A DNA stretch of 64,000 nt from Cupriavidus necator N-1 (GTDB lineage: Bacteria; Pseudomonadota; Gammaproteobacteria; Burkholderiales; Burkholderiaceae). Position numbers and translations under genes: made by a program. Shown piece by piece: positions 41,854 through 49,471 of this stretch. Each line of letters opens with the position of its first letter. Within the stretch, counting starts at the first letter, position 1. Location: contig NC_015723.1 in NCBI RefSeq assembly GCF_000219215.1, positions 620,001 through 684,000 of the forward strand, in the 5' to 3' direction. The notes beneath the pieces were generated by a model that was not told the DNA's origin, did not search any database, and was given only the letters and a program-made list of their open reading frames with translations.

Positions 41854-43374
41854 ATGTCTTCCTTCCGCCCCGAATATATCCACGACATCCCCCGCTACTG
41901 GGCCGCGCAGACGCCCGACGCGCCGTGCCTGCACGAGAACGGCGCCGTCATCAGCTACGGCGAGCTGTGGCGGCGCATCGAGGCCGCCCGCGACTGGCTG
42001 GCGGCGCAGGGCGTGGGCGAGGGCGACCGCGTGATGGTGGTCGGCGAGAACTGCAACGAGATGGTGGTCACGCTGTTCGCCAGCAGCCTGCTGCACGCCT
42101 GGCCGATCCAGGTCAACGCGCGCCTGTCCGCGCGCGAGATCGACAATATCCGCGATCATGCGCAGCCGGCGCTGGTGCTGTTCACCGGCCATGTGTCCGA
42201 CGTGGCCGCGGCGCACGGCGAGCGGCTGGGCGCACAGGCCACCGGCTGCCCAGTGTTCGACGCTGGCATGCGGGTGGTGCGCGCGGCCACCCCGCCGCAG
42301 CGCGAGCCGGCCGGGCTGGCCCGCAGCGTCGCCACGCTGATTTATACCTCCGGCACCACCGGTGCGCCCAAGGGCGTGATGGTGCCGCATGCGGGCCTGA
42401 CGCAGTTTGCGCGCATCTCCGCCACCTCGCGCGACATGGGCCCGGCCGACGTGGCCTACGGCGCCTTGCCGATGTCGCATATCTTCGGCATTGCCACGGT
42501 GCTGATGGCCACGCTGTATGCCGGCGCCAGCCTGTTCCTGCGCCCTCGCTTCGACGCCAATGAAGTGTTCGAGTCGCTGGCGTCGCCCGGCGTCACCATC
42601 CTGCAGGGCGTGCCGACCATGTTCACGCGCCTCATGGCGGTGGCGCCCACCGTCGGCGCGAAGCCCGGCGCCTATCCGCGCCTGCGCTACCTCTATACCG
42701 GCGGCGCGCCGCTGGACCCCACGCTTAAGCGCGAGGTCGAAACCCTGTTCGGGCAGGCGCTGCACCATGGCTACGGCATCACCGAATACGCCGGCTCGCT
42801 CTTCATCACGCGCATGGAAGCCCCGCGCGCCGACTGCTCGGCCGGCTATATCGTCGAAGGCGTGGAGATCGAGATCACCGATGCCGAAGGCAAGCCGCTG
42901 CCCGCCGGCGAGCGCGGCCAGATCCGCGTGCGCGGCCCGGGCGTGATGCTGGGCTATTACCACAACCCCGAGCAGACCGCCGAGGCGCTGCTGCCCGGCG
43001 GCTGGCTCAACACCGGCGACCTGGGCTACCTGGATGCCGACGGCGCGCTGTTTATCTCCGGCCGCTCCAAGGACCTGATCATCCGCTCCGGCTTCAACGT
43101 CTACCCGATCGAGGTCGAGTCGGTGATCAACGCCTTCCCCGGCGTGCGCCAGTCGGCCGTGGTGGGACGCACCACCGCCGACGGCAACGAGGAAGTGGTG
43201 GCCTTCATTGAAATGCAGGACGGCGCCGAGCTTGACCGCAAGGCGCTGGACACCTACCTGCGCGAGAGCCTGGCCCCGTACAAGCGCCCGGCCGAGGTCC
43301 GCACCGTCGAGGTGATTCCGACCACGGCGAGCGGCAAGCTGCTCAAGCAGCCGCTGCGCGCCTTGCTCGATTAA
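41854..43374 (+). CDS. Class I adenylate-forming acyl-CoA ligase (506 aa)
   Basis: Motifs are TLIYTSGTTGAPKGVMVPH (P-loop), YGALPMSHIFGIATVLM, LHHGYGITEYAGS, WLNTGDLGYLDADGALFISG, the hinge SGRSKDLIIRSGFNVYPIEV and the catalytic Lys in TASGKLLKQPL. It resembles aryl- and cyclohexanecarboxylate-type ligases more than long-chain FadD enzymes. It probably activates the acid that the divergent PimC/PimD-like dehydrogenases oxidise. The ATG at 41854 is preferred because the residues after it (SSFRPEYIHDIPRYWAAQ) begin the family fold; an upstream in-frame start adds 36 unrelated residues. The Bug-type protein follows 57 bp later. Confidence 0.8.
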   Translation: MSSFRPEYIHDIPRYWAAQTPDAPCLHENGAVISYGELWRRIEAARDWLAAQGVGEGDRVMVVGENCNEMVVTLFASSLLHAWPIQVNARLSAREIDNIRDHAQPALVLFTGHVSDVAAAHGERLGAQATGCPVFDAGMRVVRAATPPQREPAGLARSVATLIYTSGTTGAPKGVMVPHAGLTQFARISATSRDMGPADVAYGALPMSHIFGIATVLMATLYAGASLFLRPRFDANEVFESLASPGVTILQGVPTMFTRLMAVAPTVGAKPGAYPRLRYLYTGGAPLDPTLKREVETLFGQALHHGYGITEYAGSLFITRMEAPRADCSAGYIVEGVEIEITDAEGKPLPAGERGQIRVRGPGVMLGYYHNPEQTAEALLPGGWLNTGDLGYLDADGALFISGRSKDLIIRSGFNVYPIEVESVINAFPGVRQSAVVGRTTADGNEEVVAFIEMQDGAELDRKALDTYLRESLAPYKRPAEVRTVEVIPTTASGKLLKQPLRALLD

Positions 43375-43431
43375 GCGCCCGCCGGGCATGCTGGCCCCGG
43401 GCAATATCAGCCATACCTGGAGGAGACAACA

Positions 43432-44403
43432 ATGAAGACATGGACGACACTGGCAGCCCTGACCGCCACGCTGCTGCTGCAGGGCGCGGCGTGGGCCGCC
43501 GACGCCTACCCGTCGCGGCCGGTCAAGCTGCTGGTGGGCTACGCGCCCGGCGGCCCGGTCGACACCGCCGCGCGCATCTATGCCGAGCAGCTCGGGCGCG
43601 CGCTCAAGCAGCCGGTGGTGGTGGACAACCGTGCGGGCGCCAGCGGCGCGATCGCCGCCGACATGACCGCCAAGGCGGCGCCGGACGGCTACACGCTGTA
43701 TTTCGTCGCCAGCCCGACCATGACCATGACCCCGCTGATCCAGCACTCGGTCAACTTTAACCCGGTCAAGGACTTTACCTATATCGGCCTGATCACCGAT
43801 TACACCAACGTGTTGCTGGTGAACAAGGACTTCCCGGCGAAGAACGTGGGCGAGCTGGTCGACTATGCGCGCAAGCACCCTGAGGGGGTCTCGTTCGGCT
43901 CGGCCGGCATTGGGGCATCGAACCATCTGTCCGCGGAACTGCTGGCTCAGATGAACAACGTGAAGATGCTGCACGTGCCGTACAAGGGTAATGCGCCGGC
44001 CATGGCTGACGTGATGAGTGGCAAGGTGACGTTCATGTTCGACATTACCGGGACGGCCATCGGGCATATCAATGGCGGCAAGGTGCGTGCGCTGGCGGTT
44101 ACGTCGAAGACCCGCAACCCGGCGCTGCCGAACGTGCCGACCATGATCGAGTCGGGGCAGAAGGACTATGACCTGACTGGCTGGTATGCGCTGGTGGGGC
44201 CGCAGAAGCTGCCGGCGGATGTTGTGGACAAGCTGGTCAAGGCGCAGAAGGCGGTTGGGGAGGATGCTGCTTTCCGGCAACGTATGACGGCGGGGGGGTA
44301 TGACGTCAATATCAGCACGCCGAAGGCGCTGGGGGATCGGATTCAGCGGGAGCTGGCGCTTTGGGGTGGGGTGGTGAAGGCGGCGAAGATTCAGGCGGAT
44401 TGA
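43432..44403 (+). CDS. Bug-family periplasmic solute-binding protein
   Basis: A 323-residue tripartite tricarboxylate-transporter substrate-binding protein. A signal peptide (LAALTATLLLQGAAWAA, cleavage near residue 23) is followed by the family start YPSRPVKLLVGYAPGGPVD, DNRAGASGAIAADMTAKAAP, and VPYKGNAPAMADVMSGKV. Bug proteins are abundant in Cupriavidus and Bordetella and bind carboxylates. Its place after a CoA ligase suggests it captures the acid that the ligase activates. Membrane partners TctA/TctB are not in the window. The last 300 bases have unusually G-rich wobble use (cgggggggg-like runs), unlike its first part. Confidence 0.85.
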   Translation: MKTWTTLAALTATLLLQGAAWAADAYPSRPVKLLVGYAPGGPVDTAARIYAEQLGRALKQPVVVDNRAGASGAIAADMTAKAAPDGYTLYFVASPTMTMTPLIQHSVNFNPVKDFTYIGLITDYTNVLLVNKDFPAKNVGELVDYARKHPEGVSFGSAGIGASNHLSAELLAQMNNVKMLHVPYKGNAPAMADVMSGKVTFMFDITGTAIGHINGGKVRALAVTSKTRNPALPNVPTMIESGQKDYDLTGWYALVGPQKLPADVVDKLVKAQKAVGEDAAFRQRMTAGGYDVNISTPKALGDRIQRELALWGGVVKAAKIQAD

Positions 44404-44471
44404 GGGGGGAGGGGCTGGATGGGGGTGGGGGTCTTGGCTGGCGTGTGGTTCTTGACTAGCGTGGGCTGTTT

Positions 44472-44520
44472 CGCCGGCGTAGCCGGCGACCTACTTTCTG
44501 TCCGAGCGACAGAAAGTAGG
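44472..44520. repeat. Two adjacent perfect inverted repeats in the 282-bp spacer
   Basis: CGCCGGC-GTA-GCCGGCG (44472-44488) is followed by CCTACTTTCTGTC-CGAGC-GACAGAAAGTAGG (44490-44520), a 13-bp perfect stem. No gene is supported between 44404 and 44612. The pair looks like a dispersed palindromic element that could act as a terminator or mRNA end. Confidence 0.6.
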
Positions 44521-44604
44521 CAAAGAGCGCGTCGCCTGGGGGCGGCTGGCCATAAATTGCACGGTGTTGGTCATATGGCGGCGGTGCTTGCCGTTTTGCG
44601 TGGT

Positions 44605-44612
44605 TGCCCGTT
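44605..44612. repeat. Left 8-bp target site duplication TGCCCGTT
   Basis: The octamer directly abuts the left end of the IS element and recurs directly abutting its right end at 45999-46006, showing that the element inserted here by transposition and has not since rearranged. Confidence 0.85.
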
Positions 44613-45998
44613 GGGCCTGTCAGTTTTTTTGTGTGCAGGGCAGTTAAAGGCTCATCGTCATTTCGACCGGTGAGCCAGTATTATCTCAACGATGTGGATG
44701 GGTGAAGCGCTCCTCGTAGAGGATTGCAAACTGGTTCATGGCAGCCTTCCAGTCATGCGTTGAACTGCCCCACTTCCCGGTGATGTTGCGCAGGGCCAGC
44801 CACAGCAGCTTGGTCGCCGCTTCATCGCTGGGGAAGTGACCCCGCGTCTTGATGATCTTGCGCAGTTGGGCGTTGACGCTCTCGATCGCGTTGGTCGTGT
44901 AGATGATCTTGCGGATCGCCGGCGGGAACGTAAAGAACGGGATCACCTGGTCCCACGCGCGACGCCAGGACGCGGCGATCGGGGTGTACCGCTTGCCCCA
45001 TTCCCCTTGCTCGAAGGCCGCCAGCTCGGCCAGCGCAGCCTCCACGGTGGGCGCGGTGTACACGGGCTTGAGCGCCGCAGCCACGGCCCGGCGCTCCTTC
45101 CAACTGGCGTATTCCAAACTGTTCCGGATCAGATGCACGATGCAGGTCTGCAGCGTGGTGTTCGGGAACACCGCGGCCAGGGCCTGTTCCATGCCCTTAA
45201 GACCATCGGTCACCGCGATCAGTATGTCCTGGGTGCCACGGGTCTTCAGGTCGTTGAACACCTTCATCCAGAACTTGGCACCTTCGGTGGTCTCGATCCA
45301 CAGGCCCAGGATGTCGCGCGTGCCGTCCGGCAGCACGCCCAAGGCCAGGTAGACGGCCTTGTTGCGCACCACGCCGTCCTCACGCATCTTGACCCGCAGC
45401 GCGTCGAAGAACACGACCGGATACATCACCTCAAGCGGGCGGGCCTGCCAGGCAGTGACTTCGTCCATCACTGCATCGGTCACCGAGCTGATGAACTCGG
45501 GCGAGACCTCGGTGCCGTACTGTTCGGCCAGAAACGCCTGGATCTCGCGCACGGTCATGCCACGGGCGTACATGGCGATGATCTTGTCGTCGAACCCGGT
45601 GAAGCGCCGTTCGTGCTTGGGAATCAGGATCGGATCGAAGCTGCCATCGCGGTCGCGCGGGATGTCCACCCTCAGCGGGCCATCCTCGGTCAGGACGGTC
45701 TTGGCGCTCTTGCCGTTGCGCTGGTTGGCCGTGCCGGCCGGGCGCTCCGCGCCCGGCTGGTAGCCCAGGTGATGGCCGAGCTCGGCGCCCAAGGCGCGCT
45801 CGATCAGGGCCTTCTTGAACGCCATCGAGGCGTCCTGAACCGCCTCGGCGGTCATGGGGCCCTTCACGAAATGGGCGATCAGGTCCTCGGGAATGGCCGG
45901 CAGCTCACGGTCTGCGGCTTGGCTGGTTTTCGTCTTGCGTGGCATACATGCTCCTTATCGACATGTTATGCCCTAAACACAAAATTTCTGACAGGTCC
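44613..45998 (-). mobile_element. IS256-family insertion sequence (1386 bp)
   Basis: The element is bounded by imperfect 30-bp terminal inverted repeats (44613-44642 and 45969-45998, 24 of 30 positions matching, beginning GGGCCTGTCAG and GGACCTGTCAG). It is flanked by identical 8-bp direct repeats and contains one intact transposase gene on the minus strand. All structural parts of an active IS256-type element are present. Removing it and one repeat rejoins intergenic sequence, so no gene appears to be broken by the insertion. Confidence 0.92.
44686..45945 (-). CDS. IS256-family transposase
   Basis: A 419-residue mutator-type DDE transposase. Visible catalytic context: first Asp in VVFFDALRVKMRED, second Asp in IAVTDGLKGMEQALAAVFPN, and the Glu in the helix TTNAIESVNAQLRKIIKTRG. 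The C-x2-H segment TLQTCIVHLIRNSLEYASWK between the second Asp and the Glu is typical of IS256 transposases. The start ATG at 45945 is preceded by AAGGAGCAT. Full length, no frameshift. GC and codon use are similar to the host genes, so the element is adapted to high-GC hosts. Confidence 0.95.
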   Translation of the reverse strand: MPRKTKTSQAADRELPAIPEDLIAHFVKGPMTAEAVQDASMAFKKALIERALGAELGHHLGYQPGAERPAGTANQRNGKSAKTVLTEDGPLRVDIPRDRDGSFDPILIPKHERRFTGFDDKIIAMYARGMTVREIQAFLAEQYGTEVSPEFISSVTDAVMDEVTAWQARPLEVMYPVVFFDALRVKMREDGVVRNKAVYLALGVLPDGTRDILGLWIETTEGAKFWMKVFNDLKTRGTQDILIAVTDGLKGMEQALAAVFPNTTLQTCIVHLIRNSLEYASWKERRAVAAALKPVYTAPTVEAALAELAAFEQGEWGKRYTPIAASWRRAWDQVIPFFTFPPAIRKIIYTTNAIESVNAQLRKIIKTRGHFPSDEAATKLLWLALRNITGKWGSSTHDWKAAMNQFAILYEERFTHPHR

Positions 45999-46006
45999 TG
46001 CCCGTT
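45999..46006. repeat. Right 8-bp target site duplication TGCCCGTT
   Basis: This is the second copy of the octamer at 44605-44612, immediately outside the right inverted repeat. The following 229 bp up to 46235 hold no supported gene. Confidence 0.85.
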
Positions 46007-46235
46007 CGACCCAGCTACGCTCCCTGTCTGGTGCCTACGTCCACGGACTATTGGACGAACCCGATTAGGCTATTGGCAACCTGCTAACCAGGTCATCGGT
46101 GGGACGCCTTCGACTGCGCTGCGCGCACTCAGTATCGCAGGTCGGGTGCCCAGGCACGGAATGCGTCGCTGCTGGCCCGCCACCTCAAGTGAGAATGAGC
46201 GGCGGGCCTCCACTTCTACGTTACAGAGGTCAGCA

Positions 46236-46586
46236 ATGCACCAGTCCAGCATCGAACCCGATGCCTTCACCCCACCTCGACTTGATGATTCGCTTTCGCG
46301 GTTCAGTCCCGAAACCCGCCGCGCAGCGCGTGAAGACGCGCTGCCTGTTCCTCGGCAACTCTTGCTATTGAATCTGTTGGATCAGGCCGATGCGGTTGCG
46401 CGAGGCGCGGCCTGCGTGCTGACGTTGGTTACGCACAGCGAATGTGACGCACAGGAAGAGGGAAGCGTAGCCTTGCGGCCGGCTACGTTGGATGCCTTGC
46501 GAGGGCTCTGCCGGGCCTCCCTTGGATTGCTGGCCGACAGGGTAGAAGAAGTCGCGGAGGGAATTGAGGAGGCGATGGTCGGGTAA
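46236..46586 (+). CDS. Hypothetical protein (116 aa)
   Basis: A small acidic protein without signal peptide or membrane segment. The N-terminal third is polar and proline-containing (PDAFTPPRLDDSLSRFSPET), then two leucine/alanine-rich helices (LLLLNLLDQADAVARGAA and LRGLCRASLGLLADRVEEVA). I do not recognise a family with confidence; small Pseudomonas and mobile-element proteins of similar shape exist. GAGGTCAGCA precedes the ATG. It lies between the IS element and the toxin-antitoxin pair in an accessory stretch with lower GC than the flanks. Confidence 0.5.
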   Translation: MHQSSIEPDAFTPPRLDDSLSRFSPETRRAAREDALPVPRQLLLLNLLDQADAVARGAACVLTLVTHSECDAQEEGSVALRPATLDALRGLCRASLGLLADRVEEVAEGIEEAMVG

Positions 46587-46844
46587 CCAATCGCGGCCCA
46601 TGATGTCGGGTCGGCGGAAGCAGTTGGCCAAAGTCCGACCTTTCCAAAGCCAGAGATGACTGCATGCGACGCATATCGCATGCAGTTGGCATTCAATGGG
46701 AATACCGACACCGCAAGAATCCATCCCGCGCCGTGCCGCCGGGCACGAAGCACGCCGAGGACTCGTCCGGGGAACTGACCTCCCGAAGGGACGGAAGGAC
46801 CATCTGTGGCCGTGTCTGCATGGGTTCTGCTGGCCGCAATTTTG

Positions 46845-46860
46845 GTATAAAATTTTATAC
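46845..46860. promoter_or_regulatory. 16-bp palindrome with -10-like core upstream of the toxin-antitoxin pair
   Basis: GTATAAAATTTTATAC is a perfect palindrome ending 10 bp before the toxin ATG. It contains TATAAA, so it can be both promoter core and binding site for the antitoxin, the usual autoregulation in such pairs. Its AT content stands out sharply from the region. Confidence 0.7.
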
Positions 46861-46870
46861 GGATTGTGGG

Positions 46871-47209
46871 ATGGAGAAAGAGATTCGCTGGGTCGGGTCA
46901 GCCTACAACGACCTGCTCGCTTTCCCCGCGGAGGCCCGCCAGCAGGCGGGATTCCAGTTAGGCAAGGTCCAGGCGGGGCTGGAACCAGAAGACTGGAAGC
47001 CCTTTGACGACATAGGTACTGGCACTCGCGAGATTCGCCTGCGTGATGCGGGAGGGGCATTTCGAGTGATGTACGTCGCCAAGTTCGAGGAAGCCGTGTA
47101 CGTCCTGCACTGCTTCCAGAAGAAGACGCAGGCGACGAACCTGAAGGACAAGCGCATCGCCGAGGCTCGCTATCGAGCTATCGCCAACGCGAGGAAAGGC
47201 AAGTCATGA
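46871..47209 (+). CDS. higB: HigB-type (RelE/Gp49-like) toxin
   Basis: A 112-residue protein of the phage-derived Gp49-like/HigB toxin family (RelE superfamily): IRWVGSAYNDLLAFPAEARQ, GTGTREIRLRDAGGAFRVMY and EAVYVLHCFQKKTQATNLKD, then a basic C-terminal helix. The conserved Arg and Phe-x-Lys-Lys residues are those of ribosome-dependent mRNA interferases. Toxin-first order, with the antitoxin overlapping by 4 bp, is the HigBA arrangement. The ATG at 46871 is chosen because the family fold starts there; longer frames upstream are not supported. Confidence 0.85.
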   Translation: MEKEIRWVGSAYNDLLAFPAEARQQAGFQLGKVQAGLEPEDWKPFDDIGTGTREIRLRDAGGAFRVMYVAKFEEAVYVLHCFQKKTQATNLKDKRIAEARYRAIANARKGKS

Positions 47210-47541
47210 AGATCGACACTGAGATCCGCCACGTAACCAAGCCAGGCGCCAATCTGTTCCTGGAACTGGGGTTTTCGCCCGAGGAAGCCAAGCGGCTGCA
47301 GGCGGCGTCGAAAAAGCAGATCAACGACACGAAGCTGCTCAAGGAACAGCTCATGGCCGAACTGGCGGCATGGATTGAGCAACACCACCTGAAACAGGCG
47401 GAGGCCGCCGAGATCCTGAGGGTGTCTCGTCCGCGCGTGTCGGACGTAGTGAACCGAAAGACGGCCAAATTCACCATCGACACGTTGGTTGAAATGTTGA
47501 GCCGCATTGGCAAGCCCGTCCGCTTGGCAATCGGCCGGTAA
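47206..47541 (+). CDS. higA: HigA-type XRE-family antitoxin
   Basis: A 111-residue protein with a helix-turn-helix of the XRE class (LKQAEAAEILRVSRPRVSDV, then KTAKFTIDTLVEMLSRIGK), preceded by an N-terminal acidic/helical extension (LELGFSPEEAKRLQAASKKQ) likely to wrap the toxin. Overlap with the toxin gene is 4 bp (ATGA). It probably binds the palindrome at 46845-46860 and represses the pair. No other partner is needed. The convergent minus-strand operon ends 193 bp downstream. Confidence 0.85.
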   Translation: MKIDTEIRHVTKPGANLFLELGFSPEEAKRLQAASKKQINDTKLLKEQLMAELAAWIEQHHLKQAEAAEILRVSRPRVSDVVNRKTAKFTIDTLVEMLSRIGKPVRLAIGR

Positions 47542-47733
47542 GCCAGGGGCGCGCAGTAGCGGCGCGCCGCAAACCTGGCAAACGTATGCATGAGCCCACT
47601 GATTCATTTAGATGGCAGGCGCTGGCCAGTCTCAGTGAATCAGTGGACTAGACCTCTCTCCGTCACCTCGCCCCTACTGCTAGCAGGAAACAGAAGGAAA
47701 GCAGCCGCCTGCAGCATCCGCGGCCCTTGCCTT

Positions 47734-48600
47734 TTACCCTTCCACCTCCGCCCACCCCTGCATCGCCTGCCCGCCAGCATTATCGCCAGTCCACAGCACC
47801 AGCCGCCCAGCCTGCGCCGGATCGGCTGCGCCGCCGACGATGATGGTGTCCTGGTCGAACAGCGGCGCCAGCCCGCGGAAGCCAAAGCGGCGCACGCGCG
47901 CCTGCGGTTGCTCGCGCGCCACCAGGTCCAGCATCAGCATGGCCTGCATCGGCCCGTGCACCACCAGGCCGGGGTAGCCCTCGACCTCGCGCGTGTACTG
48001 GCGGTCATAGTGGATGCGGTGGCCGTTGAAGGTCAGTGCCGAGTAGCGGAACAGCATCACCGGGTCTGCCTGCAGCGTGCGCTGCCACTGCGCGGTCTGC
48101 TCCAGGCGCGGGCGCGGCGGCTGCGGCTTGGACGGGTCGGGCATGGCGCGGTAGACGATATCGTGGCGCTCGTTGACGGCGGTCTTGCCGTTGACGGTCA
48201 GTTCGTGATCGACGGCGACAAACCACAGTTCACCGGTGCGCCCGGTCTTGTACTGCACGTCCTTGATGGTGGAGGTACGCGTGACGGTATCGCCGATATG
48301 CAGCGGATGGCCGAAGGTCAGTTCGCTGCCGGCCCACATGCGGCGCGGCAGCGGCACCGGCGGCATGAAGCCGCCCAGGGTGGGATGGCCGTCGCGTCCC
48401 AGTTCATGCTGCGGCGCGCGCGGCAGGAAGTAGAGCCAGTGCCACAGCGGCGGCAGCGGGCCGGCGGCAACGGCCTCGGGGTCGAGGTCGAAGGTGGCGG
48501 CGAGGCCGGTCACCGGTTCCGGCGACAGCGTTTCGGTGCGCGATTCGCTGCGGCCGATCCAGCCGCGCAGGCGTTCGAGTTCAGGAGTGGCGTCAGTCAT
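47734..48600 (-). CDS. HTD2/MaoC-type acyl-CoA hydratase, probable itaconyl-CoA or mesaconyl-C4-CoA hydratase
   Basis: A 288-residue double hot-dog protein with an N-terminal FAS1-type dehydratase-like half (PLPPLWHWLYFLPRAPQHEL, GFMPPVPLPRRMWAGSELTF) and a C-terminal MaoC half (MLFRYSALTFNGHRIHYDRQ, LVVHGPMQAMLMLDLVAREQ) holding the His-rich active loop. Members include mesaconyl-C4-CoA hydratase and the itaconyl-CoA hydratase Ich of Pseudomonas. It is the last gene of the five-gene minus-strand operon and its neighbours match the itaconate operon, so an Ich role (itaconyl-CoA to citramalyl-CoA) is inferred. Confidence 0.75.
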   Translation of the reverse strand: MTDATPELERLRGWIGRSESRTETLSPEPVTGLAATFDLDPEAVAAGPLPPLWHWLYFLPRAPQHELGRDGHPTLGGFMPPVPLPRRMWAGSELTFGHPLHIGDTVTRTSTIKDVQYKTGRTGELWFVAVDHELTVNGKTAVNERHDIVYRAMPDPSKPQPPRPRLEQTAQWQRTLQADPVMLFRYSALTFNGHRIHYDRQYTREVEGYPGLVVHGPMQAMLMLDLVAREQPQARVRRFGFRGLAPLFDQDTIIVGGAADPAQAGRLVLWTGDNAGGQAMQGWAEVEG

Positions 48601-48642
48601 GACAGTAGTCCTTGTAATGCGTGAAGGTTGTCGGGCGGCGGG

Positions 48643-49461
48643 TTATTGCGCTAGTGCCAGCAGCCGGCGAGCCTGCTCGATCACGGGCCGGTCCACCATC
48701 TTGCCATCGACCTGCACCGCATGGCTGCCGCTGGCGGTAGCTTCCAGCACGCGGCGGGCCCAGTCGAGCTGCTCGGGGCTGGGCAAGAAGCCTGCGCGTA
48801 CCGCGCCCAGCTGGGCCGGGTGGATGCAGAGCTTGCCGGCAAAGCCGAGTTCGCGCGCATAGGCAACGTCGCTGGCCAGCACGGCTTCATCCTTCAGCGC
48901 GGTGGTCACGCCGTCGACCGGCGGCGGCAGCCCTGCCACGCGTGAGGCCAGCACGATGCGCGCGCGTGCAAAGGCGAGCGCGTCGCGCGTGTGGCTGCAG
49001 CCCAGGTCGACCGCATAGTCGAGCGAGCCGAAGGCAAGACGTGCGACGCCGGTGGCCACGGCGTCGATCTGATGCAGACCGAGCGCGGTTTCGATGATCG
49101 CGACAAGCTCGCCCTGCGGGTTGATCGCATGCAGGGCCTGCGCGATGGTGGCCAGCGCTGCGGCATCTTCTGCCTTGGGCACCAGCAGGCCGGCCAGCGC
49201 GGTGCCCGGCGGCAGCGCGCGCAGCCAGGCCAGGTCGGCGGCAAAGGATTGCGAGGCGCTGTCGTTGATGCGGACAAAGGCGTTGGCCGCGGGCCGTCCG
49301 GCCAGCCAGGCAGCGATGGCTTCGCGCGCGGCGGGCTTGGCGTCCGGATGGACCGCGTCCTCGAGGTCCAGGATCATCACATCGGGGCCGGCGGCCGCGG
49401 CCTTGTCGAAGCGTTCCGGCCGGTCGCCCGGCACGAACAGGTAGGTGACTGCAGTGGACAT
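48643..49461 (-). CDS. CitE-family acyl-CoA lyase, probable citramalyl-CoA lyase
   Basis: A 272-residue HpcH/HpaI-CitE TIM barrel: TYLFVPGDRPERFDKAAAAG, VMILDLEDAVHPDAK (metal and substrate site), IIETALGLHQIDAVATGVAR with the conserved Glu, FGSLDYAVDLG and FAGKLCIHPAQLGAVRAGF. The family includes citrate lyase beta-like, malyl- and citramalyl-CoA lyases. Between a hydratase and a CoA-transferase, citramalyl-CoA lyase (Ccl: citramalyl-CoA to acetyl-CoA and pyruvate) is the best reading. The ATG at 49461 is the fold start and follows AACCAAGAC; the PrpD gene ends 10 bp away. Confidence 0.78.
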   Translation of the reverse strand: MSTAVTYLFVPGDRPERFDKAAAAGPDVMILDLEDAVHPDAKPAAREAIAAWLAGRPAANAFVRINDSASQSFAADLAWLRALPPGTALAGLLVPKAEDAAALATIAQALHAINPQGELVAIIETALGLHQIDAVATGVARLAFGSLDYAVDLGCSHTRDALAFARARIVLASRVAGLPPPVDGVTTALKDEAVLASDVAYARELGFAGKLCIHPAQLGAVRAGFLPSPEQLDWARRVLEATASGSHAVQVDGKMVDRPVIEQARRLLALAQ

Positions 49462-49471
49462 GTCTTGGTTC

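Noticed and set aside
41824..44280. 818-codon minus-strand open frame opposite the ligase and Bug genes
   Set aside because: It spans two unrelated plus-strand genes and the spacer between them, with no motif or ribosome site; a GC-driven shadow.
46045..48611. Further TAGTCC words near 46045, 47645 and 48606 as regulon motif copies
   Set aside because: None has the second half A(C/G)GAT at the required spacing.
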